From assembly GCF_000506985.1 (NCBI RefSeq), contig NZ_KI650979.1, positions 124,001-188,000 on the forward strand: 64,000 nucleotides of DNA. Reading direction: 5' to 3'. The stretch's first letter is position 1, and each line of letters opens with the position of its first letter. The DNA is from Advenella kashmirensis W13003 (GTDB lineage Bacteria > Pseudomonadota > Gammaproteobacteria > Burkholderiales > Burkholderiaceae_B). Positions 56,450-64,000 of the stretch are shown here, piece after piece. Under the pieces are notes generated by a model. The model ran no database searches. It was not told the origin of the DNA and was given only the letters and a program-made list of their open reading frames with translations. The translations under genes were made by a program, and so were the position numbers.

Positions 56450-57181
56450 ATGCATCAACACCTGAAGGTCGAACAAAAAGGCCGTTTGCTCAATATCACT
56501 CTGAATCGTGCCGAGGACAACGGGGTATCCGATAGCATGGCGTCGGCGCTTTCGAGCGTTTTGCTCAAGGCTCACGAAACATCCGATGCCGTGCTGCTCA
56601 GAAGCGCAGGTCCAGATTTCTGCACGGGACGAATCAGGGATGCCGGACCGACCCCGGCTGCCTCCGAAGCCTACACTCGCAGGGACGAATACGATGGCAT
56701 TTTTGGCAGCTATCAGGCTATGCGTGGTGCGAAGGTCCCGATCATCGGCGTAATAGAAGGCCGATGCATGGGTTTTGGCACGGCTATCGCCTCGCTGTGC
56801 GATGTCAGCTTCGCCAGCGATGCCGCAACATTCAACATCCCCGAAATTGGCCATAATGTTATGCCAACCATGGTCATGTCCGCAGTCTATGATCGTATGA
56901 ACCGGAATGCAATTTTGTGGATGGCCTACTCCACCGATTTTATCGATGCACAGCGGGCACTCGCCTACGGTCTTGTTAGTCAGGTGGTTCCGGCCGCTGA
57001 ACTGGAAAACGAAGTGGCGCGGTTTGTGCAACTGCTGCTATCGCGACCCCGGCCCGCCATTTTGGGGTTGAAAGAATATTTGCGTGTGGCGCCACGCATG
57101 GACGAACAGGCCGCCATCGATTACGCAAGAACGCTACATTCCATGGTGAATACTGCCGCCGCCATGAAAAAGGATCATTGA
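56450..57181 (+). CDS. Enoyl-CoA hydratase/isomerase family protein
   Basis: The 243-residue product (from ATG 56450) has the crotonase fold: ITLNRAEDNGVSDSM, SAGPDFCTGRIRDAG, IEGRCMGFGTAIASLCDVSF, NIPEIGHNVMPTMVM. GGAG lies 10-13 nt before ATG 56450; an upstream ATG at 56414 that overlaps the hydrolase stop has no ribosome binding site. The family's usual Glu in the second oxyanion segment is present (IPEIGH). It probably acts on a CoA ester in the same pathway. Confidence 0.83.
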   Translation: MHQHLKVEQKGRLLNITLNRAEDNGVSDSMASALSSVLLKAHETSDAVLLRSAGPDFCTGRIRDAGPTPAASEAYTRRDEYDGIFGSYQAMRGAKVPIIGVIEGRCMGFGTAIASLCDVSFASDAATFNIPEIGHNVMPTMVMSAVYDRMNRNAILWMAYSTDFIDAQRALAYGLVSQVVPAAELENEVARFVQLLLSRPRPAILGLKEYLRVAPRMDEQAAIDYARTLHSMVNTAAAMKKDH

Positions 57182-57185
57182 CCTT

Positions 57186-57839
57186 ATGGAAATCACCGGC
57201 ACCCAAACCCTCCCCGCTTCCCGTCAAAAAGTATGGGACGCGCTGAATGATCCGGACGTTCTGAAAAAGTGTTTGCCCGGTTGTGAATCCGTGGAGCAGA
57301 CCAATGACACAGAATACAAAGTCGTCATTGCCGCCACGATCGGACCGTTACGGGCTCGCTTCAATGGCAGGCTGCGCATGACGGAGATGAGTCCGCCCTC
57401 TTCCTGCACCATGGTGTTCGAGGGGCAAGGGGGACCGGTCGGATTTGGCAAGGGTTCGTCCGTTGTCCGGCTGGAACAAGCCCCAAACGGCACAGAACTC
57501 AACTACACGGCAAAAGCGGAAGTCGGCGGCAAACTCGCGCAGGTCGGTTCAAGACTCATCGACAATGTGGCACGCAAGATGGCTGACGATTTTTTCAACG
57601 CATTAAAAAAACAGCTTTCTTCTCCCGCCCAGGACCTGGCCGAAAGCGCCGCTCACGTTGCGCCCACCCCATTAAGCGCGACAAAAGAAACCGCAACAAG
57701 TGCAATGCCCGGCCATGCCCACAAAGCTACGTCCGTGCCGCAACAAAATGGCACTGTGATGGTGCCGGGCTGGTGGTTACTGGTCGCAACCGCCCTCGGG
57801 TCGATACTCACCGTCGTAGGAACATTGCTCGTTCGTTAA
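57186..57839 (+). CDS. CoxG-family SRPBCC protein with C-terminal membrane anchor
   Basis: The 217-residue product begins MEITGTQTLPASRQKVWDALNDPDVLKKCLPGCE, the CoxG signature of the SRPBCC fold (to about residue 150), then a Ala/Thr/Ser-rich linker and a single C-terminal helix (WWLLVATALGSILTVVGTLLVR). CoxG in CO oxidisers recruits the hydroxylase to the membrane. Here it probably anchors the molybdenum hydroxylase at the inner membrane. Gap to the upstream gene is 4 bp. Confidence 0.87.
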   Translation: MEITGTQTLPASRQKVWDALNDPDVLKKCLPGCESVEQTNDTEYKVVIAATIGPLRARFNGRLRMTEMSPPSSCTMVFEGQGGPVGFGKGSSVVRLEQAPNGTELNYTAKAEVGGKLAQVGSRLIDNVARKMADDFFNALKKQLSSPAQDLAESAAHVAPTPLSATKETATSAMPGHAHKATSVPQQNGTVMVPGWWLLVATALGSILTVVGTLLVR

Positions 57840-57914
57840 GTTAATTTCAACTGGTCACGGTCCGCAGAACTTTGCCAGTATCTGTATCCCAATAAAATCA
57901 ACAGGAGACAAAAA

Positions 57915-58901
57915 ATGACCTCGATCAAACCTTCGCGGCGAAAATGGTTAATCGCCTCAGCCAGTGCCGGACTCTGTGCATTGGCCCACACGAGACTGGC
58001 CAGAGGTGCTGAAGTCGTTCGGATCATCGTCGGCTTTCCGCCGGGCCAGGCCACGGACATTGTCGCCAGGCTGCTTGCCGAACAACTGAAAACGGTCACG
58101 GGTGATAACTACATTGTTGATAATCGGCCAGGCCAGGGAGGCAGCATTGCGATGGGAATAACAGCGAATTCGCCTGCCGACGGTACCGTCATGATGCTGA
58201 CCCATATGTCTGCCGTGGCGACAAACCCGCATTTGTACAAATCAGTCCACTACAACTCAAAAAACGACTTCAAGGCAGTCGGACTGGTCGGTGACCTTCC
58301 TTTCGTATTGGTTTGTCACCCATCGCAACCGTTTACGACGATACCCGAACTGATTGACTATGCAAAAAAGCACCCCGGCAAGCTGACACATGCCTCGTCA
58401 GGAAACGGGACGGTCTCGCACCTGGCGATGGAGGAATTCAAGCGGCGCGCGGGCATAGACGTGTTGCACGTGCCATACAAGGGAAGCGCTCCCGGCCTGA
58501 CCGATGTTGTTGCCGGCCAGGTATCTCTGGCACTCGAAACCGCTGCGGGCGTGCAACCCTTTGTCAAAAGCGGTCAACTGCGCGCATTGGCGACAGCGAC
58601 ACCAAAGCGGTTGCCTGGCATGCCAAAGGTCCCGACGACTGCAGAACAAGGTTTTGCCGACTTCACAGCGGCAACGTGGCTCATGCTGATTTACCCGGCC
58701 CGCACACCAGATACGCTGGTTTCATCGACATTCGATGCTTTGTCGAAGGTGATGAGTAACCCTGAAGTTAGCGAAAAACTCGCCCGGATCGGCGCGATCG
58801 CACGCACCAGCGCAAACCCTCAAGAGGCGGCGGCTTATATTCGCTCAGAGTATGACAGTTGGGGAGAAGTGGTAAAACGCAGCGGAGTAGTGCTGGATTA
58901 A
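57915..58901 (+). CDS. Bug-family receptor of the molybdenum hydroxylase operon
   Basis: The 328-residue product has a Tat-like leader (PSRRKWLIASASAGLCALAH, mature after about RGA) and Bug segments IIVGFPPGQATDIV, VDNRPGQGGSIAMG, VPYKGSAPGLTDVVAGQVSLA and VPTTAEQGFADF. RBS CAGGAGAC just upstream. Separated by 75 bp from the CoxG-like gene, still likely the same operon. The receptor presumably binds the hydroxylase substrate, a carboxylate. Confidence 0.89.
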   Translation: MTSIKPSRRKWLIASASAGLCALAHTRLARGAEVVRIIVGFPPGQATDIVARLLAEQLKTVTGDNYIVDNRPGQGGSIAMGITANSPADGTVMMLTHMSAVATNPHLYKSVHYNSKNDFKAVGLVGDLPFVLVCHPSQPFTTIPELIDYAKKHPGKLTHASSGNGTVSHLAMEEFKRRAGIDVLHVPYKGSAPGLTDVVAGQVSLALETAAGVQPFVKSGQLRALATATPKRLPGMPKVPTTAEQGFADFTAATWLMLIYPARTPDTLVSSTFDALSKVMSNPEVSEKLARIGAIARTSANPQEAAAYIRSEYDSWGEVVKRSGVVLD

Positions 58902-59046
58902 CGCAAAATATCACTGCTATTACAGGGATTTATCTTCACGCAAGCTGCCACTGTCTTCGTCCTTTTGTTAGCCGCATGCAGGATCCGAGGCAATCTATGG
59001 CGCGATGAATATAATCGCCGCGCCATATGTAAACAAGAAAGGCTAC

Positions 59047-61086
59047 TCAGAACTCTTTACAAAGCCGAAGACTATCGTAGATGGCCGCGTGGATATTGCG
59101 ACTGGCTACCGCATCTCCTACGCGAAACAACATATATTTCCCGTCAGTGTTGGAGCCGATTGTCTGGGGCCGATCACCAGTCAGAGCCCTGTAATCAACA
59201 GCACCCGCATTGCGGGAATATGCCTTGAGTTCCATATAGAGGTCGTCATTGGGCACAGTGCCGTTATCGCTGACGACCATGTCCACCTCACGCACCTCCT
59301 CCTCAAGTGTATATTCGTTGCGCAGAACAGCGTTCAGACCATTGCCACTGCGCTCGACGCGCTTGAGCCGCCGGTCCGGGGTTATCGTGACTCCATTCTT
59401 GTAGAGGTGAGACAAATAAACCGGAAAATTATAGGCACCCGCCTCGACGCCGAGATGTCGTTCGGGCGTGATTACCTCCAGTTTTTTCTTCGCCTGGGAC
59501 AGATAGTCGGCACAACTGATACCGGAATCGGCGCCCTGGTCGTCGAACATCAGTATCCGCTCGCCGAGTTCCACCCGTCCGCTTAATATATCCCACGTAC
59601 TATAGGTATGCTCAGCTCCTTCGATCTCGCCGACATTCGGATAGCCGCCAGTTGCGATCACGACGATGTCTGGCGAGAAGCGGGCCACCATTTCAGCATC
59701 AGCCGTGTACCCCAGCCAGATATCGACGCCAAGTTTGCGGCACTGATCTTCAAGCCACTGCGTGATGGTCTGCAGGTCTCCACGCCAGTTCACCTTGGCG
59801 GCATAGTTGATCTGACCACCGAGTTGAGGCTCTGCCTCGATGAGCGTAACAGTGTGCCCCCGCTCGGCCGAAACACGTGCCGCTTCCAGCCCGGCGGGGC
59901 CGCCACCGACGACGACCACGCGCTTCGACGCCTTGGCTCGCTGGATGACATGCGGCATACTCACTTCGCGACCGGTGGCGGGATTTTGAATACAAAGGGA
60001 TTCGCCACCTGCATAGATGCGGCTGATGCAATAGTTGGCCCCGACACAGGGACGAATGTCGTTTTCCCGCCGCTCAGTCAGCTTGCGCACGATATGCGGA
60101 TCCGCGATATGCGCACGCGTCATGCCGACCAGATCGATGACGCCCTCCTCCACTGCGCGCGCCGCTGTGGAAAGATCCATGATGCGATTGGCATGCATGA
60201 CCGGAATGGAAACGGCCTCCTTGATAGCGCCAGCCATTGTCAGATAGGGAGCCAAGGGGGTTCCCATGCCCGGCATGGACAACGATGCCGTGCGCCAGTC
60301 ATAGACCGTACTCGCCATGACATTCAGATAATCGATGGAACCGGTGCCGGCCAGACCGGTAGCGATACCCAGGCTTTGTTTCTGATCAATGCCGGCTTCG
60401 AAGAATTCGTCTGCGGTCATGCGCACACCAAGCACAAGTTTGTCTCCCAGCCCGCGCCTGACGGCATCGATGATTTGCAGCGGAAAACGCAAGCGATTCT
60501 CTAGACTCCCGCCATATTCATCATCACGCCTGTTCACAGCCGGAGAGAGAAATTGCAGCGCGATCTGTCCGCCACCAAAAAGCAGTTCGATACCATCAAG
60601 ACCGGACGCGGCAGCGCGCTGACCGGCTTCGTAGAAGTCCTGCAAAATACGATCGAAGTCCCAGGCCTCCATCTGGCGTGGGAACGAGCGATGCTGCGCC
60701 TCGCGCACAGCCGATGGCGCAACCGGCGCCATCCACACCCCCGTATCCCAGCGTCCCCGGCGGCCGGGATGTGATATTTGACAAAAAACCGCTGCGCCAT
60801 GATCATGAACCGCCTCCACCAGCGACTTGATATGCGGAACCGCCCGGTCTTCAGCGAGCGTGAGTTGTCCGAAAGGCGCGGTGGAGTCAGGCGATACGGC
60901 GCTTGATCCGCCAATCACTGTCAAGGCCAGACCGCCCTTGGCTTTTTCGACATGGTACAGGCGATACCGTTCTCCGGCCAGCGACTCGACCCCATATCCG
61001 GGAGCGTGGGCAGTACTCACAATTCGATTGCGCAGTGTGAGTTCACGTAAGCGGAAGGGTTGAAGAAGTGAGTCATAAGCAGGCAT
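59047..61086 (-). CDS. NADH:flavin oxidoreductase with Fe-S and dinucleotide domains (TMADH / N-methylproline demethylase type)
   Basis: The 679-residue product has an Old Yellow Enzyme TIM barrel (residues about 1-340; LRNRIVSTAHAPGY, QISHPGRRGRWD), an Fe-S segment CVGANYCISRIYAGGESLC (Cys347, Cys353, Cys365), and a C-terminal FAD/NAD-binding domain with VVVGGGPAGLEAARVS. The spacing is that of trimethylamine dehydrogenase, but one Cys of the usual CxxCxxC is Ala350. N-methylproline or other N-methyl amino acid demethylation is likely. It ends an operon with a polar amino-acid ABC transporter. Confidence 0.83.
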   Translation of the reverse strand: MPAYDSLLQPFRLRELTLRNRIVSTAHAPGYGVESLAGERYRLYHVEKAKGGLALTVIGGSSAVSPDSTAPFGQLTLAEDRAVPHIKSLVEAVHDHGAAVFCQISHPGRRGRWDTGVWMAPVAPSAVREAQHRSFPRQMEAWDFDRILQDFYEAGQRAAASGLDGIELLFGGGQIALQFLSPAVNRRDDEYGGSLENRLRFPLQIIDAVRRGLGDKLVLGVRMTADEFFEAGIDQKQSLGIATGLAGTGSIDYLNVMASTVYDWRTASLSMPGMGTPLAPYLTMAGAIKEAVSIPVMHANRIMDLSTAARAVEEGVIDLVGMTRAHIADPHIVRKLTERRENDIRPCVGANYCISRIYAGGESLCIQNPATGREVSMPHVIQRAKASKRVVVVGGGPAGLEAARVSAERGHTVTLIEAEPQLGGQINYAAKVNWRGDLQTITQWLEDQCRKLGVDIWLGYTADAEMVARFSPDIVVIATGGYPNVGEIEGAEHTYSTWDILSGRVELGERILMFDDQGADSGISCADYLSQAKKKLEVITPERHLGVEAGAYNFPVYLSHLYKNGVTITPDRRLKRVERSGNGLNAVLRNEYTLEEEVREVDMVVSDNGTVPNDDLYMELKAYSRNAGAVDYRALTGDRPQTIGSNTDGKYMLFRVGDAVASRNIHAAIYDSLRLCKEF

Positions 61087-61164
61087 GGCAATGGTCCTTT
61101 GTTAGAAACAGCTCATTAAATGGGGTTCGCGGGGGTTGTAATGGTGAGCGTGATAATTGAACGC

Positions 61165-61935
61165 TCAGTTATTTAGCATGTGGTGATAACGGGTCAGGAA
61201 AGTCTTCAGTCTGTCGGACTGTGGGTTACCAAGTAACTCAGCAGGCGGACCGATTTCCGTGATTTTGCCCTGGTCGAAAAAGACCAATACATCTGCGACA
61301 TCCAGCGCGAAGTTCAGCTCGTGCGTGACTACCACCATTGTTCGGCCGTCCTCAGCCAATGCTTTCATCACATCCAGAACCTCTCCGACCAGTTCCGGAT
61401 CAAGTGCGGATGTCGCTTCATCAAAAAGCAAAACTTTTGGCTCCATCGCAAGCGCCCGTGCAATCGCGACACGCTGCTGTTGACCGCCTGACAATTGAGA
61501 CGGATAGCTTTTCGCCTTTTCACTCAAACCGATGCGTTCAAGCAATTGAAGCGCAAGCGACTCTGCTTTTTCACGCTCCATCTTTCGAACCAGCATCGGC
61601 GCCAGCGCGACGTTATTGAGGACCGTGCGGTGCGGAAAGAGATCGAAGCTCTGAAAAACCATGGCCATTTCCCGTCGAAAACTCAGGGCATCTTTCTCGC
61701 CATCAACTTGCTTCTCGTTCTGGAAAAAAACCTCTTTATCGCCAATTCTGAACGTGGCTTCAGTCGGTGTTTCCAGCAGATTAAGACATCGCAAAAAAGT
61801 CGACTTGCCACACCCGGAAGAGCCGATAATGGCTGCCGTTTTTCCTTCTTCCAGACTAAAACTGACATCTGTCAGCGCTTTGAAATCGCCATAACTCTTG
61901 GACAGGTTTTCAATCGTGATAAATGGTGTTGACAT
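61165..61935 (-). CDS. Polar amino-acid ABC transporter, ATP-binding protein
   Basis: The 256-residue product has Walker A IGSSGCGKSTFLRC, signature SQLSGGQQQRVAIARAL, Walker B KVLLFDEATSALDPE and the switch His in VVVTHELNFALD. Sequence layout is of the GlnQ/HisP polar amino-acid type. It follows the permease by 2 bp and its stop is 78 bp before the flavoprotein gene start in the same direction. Confidence 0.93.
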   Translation of the reverse strand: MSTPFITIENLSKSYGDFKALTDVSFSLEEGKTAAIIGSSGCGKSTFLRCLNLLETPTEATFRIGDKEVFFQNEKQVDGEKDALSFRREMAMVFQSFDLFPHRTVLNNVALAPMLVRKMEREKAESLALQLLERIGLSEKAKSYPSQLSGGQQQRVAIARALAMEPKVLLFDEATSALDPELVGEVLDVMKALAEDGRTMVVVTHELNFALDVADVLVFFDQGKITEIGPPAELLGNPQSDRLKTFLTRYHHMLNN

Positions 61936-61937
61936 AA

Positions 61938-62603
61938 TCAGCTCAGCCTCTTGTTGGATTGGCGCTCGATATGATTCGTCCAGGTTGCCAGCGGCCAGAT
62001 GATGACAATGTAAATCACCGCAGCAAAGGTAAAGACTTCCAAAGGACGATAGGTTTCAGCAGTCAGCGCATTGGCGGCGTACATGAGGTCATGCACCGCA
62101 ACGATGGATAGTAAAGACGTATTTTTGAACTGGATGATGGCTTGATTGACAATCGCCGGCGTCATGCGCCGAAACGTTTGCGGCAATATCACATGACGCA
62201 TGGTCTGCCAATAAGACATGCACAGGGAGCGGCTTGCGCTCCATTGACGTTTATCGATTGACTGTATGCCGCCCCGGAAAATTTCGGCGGAAAACGCGGC
62301 CATATAGAATGTGAGTCCACAGCCGGCAGCCAGCCACGGCGGAAAGTTGATGCCCAGCACGATAGGAAAGGCATAATAGAACCAAAGAATTTGTATCAGT
62401 GCAGGCGTACACCGGAAAATGCCAATGAATAGCTGAACAAACCACCGCGCCGGCCCGAAGGAACTGATTAACATCAACCCCAGAACGAGCCCGAGAATCA
62501 ATCCGACGACGGTTGTCCCTATTCCATAGACCAGCGTAATATAGATTGCCTCGAGCCAGACGGATGGTTGCAGCACAACACTCCAATCATATTCATATCC
62601 CAT
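61938..62603 (-). CDS. Polar amino-acid ABC transporter, permease
   Basis: The 221-residue product has five predicted helices and the HisM/GlnP loop (EIFRGGIQSIDKRQWSASRSL), with MRHVILPQTFRRMTPAIVNQAI as the coupling segment. Only one permease is encoded, so it probably forms a homodimer. ATG start 62603 is preceded by AGGGAAA. Confidence 0.91.
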   Translation of the reverse strand: MGYEYDWSVVLQPSVWLEAIYITLVYGIGTTVVGLILGLVLGLMLISSFGPARWFVQLFIGIFRCTPALIQILWFYYAFPIVLGINFPPWLAAGCGLTFYMAAFSAEIFRGGIQSIDKRQWSASRSLCMSYWQTMRHVILPQTFRRMTPAIVNQAIIQFKNTSLLSIVAVHDLMYAANALTAETYRPLEVFTFAAVIYIVIIWPLATWTNHIERQSNKRLS

Positions 62604-62685
62604 GAATTTCCCTTAGTATGTGAGTAAAGCGAGCGCAGGTACAGCGACCTGCGTCCGCACGTATCAGGCCTCTGTCCCTAAGGCA

Positions 62686-63528
62686 CTAGAACTGCACTTC
62701 AGGCGGAATCTGCTTGGCGTCGTAACCCGCCTTTGCCAGAACCTTCATAAAGATATTTTTGACAGTGCCATCTGCCTTGCGCTCTGCAGCCCATTTTGTA
62801 AGCCACTCGGAAAGCTTATCCGCCGACCTCGGAAGGCCGGCTGATGAACCCATCGTGACCAGCGGAGTCGGAAAAAACACGCTTTTGAACACAGTCGGTG
62901 CCGCCTTGATCACGTTGAGGCACCGCAAAACATCCGCGCCCATGATATCGGCACGTCCGGACTGCACGGCAAGCGTAATTTCAGAATATTCGGAGAGCGT
63001 GATATGTTTTGCTTTAGGCGCCATTTTCTTGAACATGGCTTCAACACTCGTACCGGTCACGGTGGCAATGCGCACATCAGGGGAGTCCAGTTCCTTCCAG
63101 GTTTTCCCAACAGTTGAATTCTTGCCGTCCATGGCACAAAAGGCGAGGTCGTACACAGGACCGACCATGAATAACGCTTTCTTTCGTTGATCTGTGGCGC
63201 TCATTCCAGGCCACAAATCAATTTTTTGTGATTGCAGATCCAATACGACCGTCTTCCAGCTGGTCTCCTTGAATTTGACATTCAGTTTTTTACCCATCTT
63301 GTCGCCCAGGTCTTTGGCGATCGCATGGCAAAGTTCGATTTCATAACCTTCCCATTTACCGGTAGCCGGATCAATCCACGAACCAATACGATCATTTGGA
63401 ATGGCGCCGCAAACAATCTCCCCGTCGCTTTGAATGCGATCCCAAACGGGATCCGCCAGCGCGGGGGTTGCGGCAATACTGCCGCAACTTAAAGCGAAGA
63501 ATGTCGCTATATTCAGTCTGAAATTCAT
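62686..63528 (-). CDS. Polar amino-acid ABC transporter, periplasmic substrate-binding protein
   Basis: The 280-residue product has signal peptide MNFRLNIATFFALSCGSIAATPALA and the family 3 (SBP_bac_3) fold: GEIVCGAIPNDRIGSWIDPATGKWEGYEIELCHAIAKDLG, MSATDQRKKALFMVGPVYD. The D/R ligand contacts of amino-acid binding proteins are partly visible. The ligand is likely an amino acid or N-methylated derivative, given the demethylase-like gene. 82 bp separate it from the permease. Confidence 0.91.
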   Translation of the reverse strand: MNFRLNIATFFALSCGSIAATPALADPVWDRIQSDGEIVCGAIPNDRIGSWIDPATGKWEGYEIELCHAIAKDLGDKMGKKLNVKFKETSWKTVVLDLQSQKIDLWPGMSATDQRKKALFMVGPVYDLAFCAMDGKNSTVGKTWKELDSPDVRIATVTGTSVEAMFKKMAPKAKHITLSEYSEITLAVQSGRADIMGADVLRCLNVIKAAPTVFKSVFFPTPLVTMGSSAGLPRSADKLSEWLTKWAAERKADGTVKNIFMKVLAKAGYDAKQIPPEVQF

Positions 63529-63573
63529 GCTATATCCCCTCGTTAAAGAGTGAAATTACACCGCTAGAAACGT

Positions 63574-64000
63574 TTACTTCGGAAGAGGCTTGTTCGCCGT
63601 GGCATAGATCTTCTCAATCCCTTTCCCTATTTCAGATACCTTTGCCTTGTCTGCCGCCAGATGCGGACGGCGAACTGTTCCTCCGTTCAGACCGAGCGCA
63701 GCCATACCCGCTTTCACAAAGGCAAAGTTGGACAGGCCGGAACTGGCCATCAAGTGATAAAGCTGATCAATAATTTGCTGATTGCGCGATACCTCGGCAA
63801 GGTCGCCTGCGCGGTAAGCGTTATATGTCGCCACGACTTCAGCCGGGCAAATGTTTGAAATGGTTGATACGGAACCGGCAGCACCCCGGCTCAGGAGACT
63901 GCTCAGGTAGGGTTCAAGCCCGGCGAAATGCTGCAACTTATCGCGGGTCAGATAGTAGGTTTGCGCAACGGCATAAAGATCCCGTGCGCTCTCTTTATAT
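63574..64000 (-). CDS. DapA-family lyase/synthase (partial, 5' part beyond window)
   Basis: The frame runs from TAA near 63574 to the right edge (142 residues visible). The C-terminal part of the DHDPS/N-acetylneuraminate lyase family is recognisable: LEPYLSSLLSRGAAGSVSTISNICPAEVVATYNAYRAGDL, and the closing segment LSNFAFVKAGMAALGLNGG with RRPHL. The catalytic Lys lies further upstream, outside the window. With a polar amino-acid ABC transporter downstream it is likely a 4-hydroxyproline or keto-acid aldolase/dehydratase rather than lysine biosynthesis. Confidence 0.8.
   Translation of the reverse strand, partial: YKESARDLYAVAQTYYLTRDKLQHFAGLEPYLSSLLSRGAAGSVSTISNICPAEVVATYNAYRAGDLAEVSRNQQIIDQLYHLMASSGLSNFAFVKAGMAALGLNGGTVRRPHLAADKAKVSEIGKGIEKIYATANKPLPK

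Noticed and set aside
59608-60504. 298-codon plus-strand frame opposite the flavoprotein
   Set aside because: Antisense to conserved barrel and Fe-S segments of the flavoprotein; no ribosome binding site or domain signal.

Overview
The window looks like chromosome of a betaproteobacterium of the Alcaligenaceae. The evidence is six Bug-type (tripartite tricarboxylate transporter) periplasmic receptors in 64 kb, several CaiB/BaiF CoA-transferases, and many LysR/GntR/IclR-controlled catabolic operons at moderately high GC. A thiosulfate dehydrogenase pair (tsdB-tsdA) together with gentisate and propionate metabolism would fit Advenella or a close relative, but no rRNA or marker gene is present, so the genus is an inference. 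No rRNA, tRNA, transposase, integrase, phage module or CRISPR array was seen.

Layout. 1-5.6 kb: LysR regulator (cut by the left edge) divergent from a 3-hydroxybenzoate/gentisate pathway: FAD monooxygenase, Bug receptor, gentisate dioxygenase, fumarylpyruvate hydrolase, maleylpyruvate isomerase. 5.6-16.3 kb: an orphan Bug receptor, then two operons flanking a FadR-type GntR gene. Leftward: Bug, thioesterase, acyl-CoA dehydrogenase (ACAD), MmgE/PrpD. Rightward: enoyl-CoA hydratase, CoA-transferase, fused double ACAD. Each has a TTG(A/C)(G/C)N-17-TAT-type promoter with a TGGTAGNACCA operator just downstream of the -10, so I read them as one regulon. 16.5-19.4 kb: Xre regulator plus carboxy(nor)spermidine decarboxylase and dehydrogenase (alternative polyamine route). 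19.5-22.2 kb: copper-related locus (DUF2946-like, PepSY membrane protein, PCuAC chaperone) with a 26-codon ORF that may be the stub of a TonB receptor. 22.3-27.2 kb: eight copies of a 7-bp repeat, an ABC exporter, a LysR regulator and a thiamine-diphosphate enzyme.

27.2-30.3 kb is unlike the rest: an AT-rich stretch of about 1.1 kb leads into three small secreted low-complexity proteins (two are paralogues) and a small lipoprotein. 30.7-36 kb: propionyl-CoA synthetase, isochorismatase-like hydrolase, MFS transporter, periplasmic asparaginase. 36.2-42.3 kb: a leftward operon under a divergent LysR gene: UGSC-partner protein, UGSC (CGSC) protein, CoA-transferase, Bug receptor and thioredoxin reductase. 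This is the best candidate here for an undescribed redox/catabolic system. 42.4-46 kb: GFA-family protein, heptosyltransferase-like GT9, tsdA and tsdB.

46.2-50.4 kb: Bug receptor, self-sufficient CYP116B-type P450 and IclR regulator, overlapping as one operon. 50.4-58.9 kb: LysR regulator divergent from a molybdenum hydroxylase operon (FAD, 2Fe-2S and Mo subunits, alpha/beta hydrolase, enoyl-CoA hydratase-like protein, membrane-anchored CoxG-like protein, Bug receptor). 59-64 kb: leftward operon with a DapA-family lyase/synthase (cut by the right edge), a polar amino-acid ABC transporter and a TMADH/N-methylproline demethylase-like flavoprotein. Overall the window is a catabolic island: each regulator sits beside an uptake receptor and the enzymes that consume its ligand.
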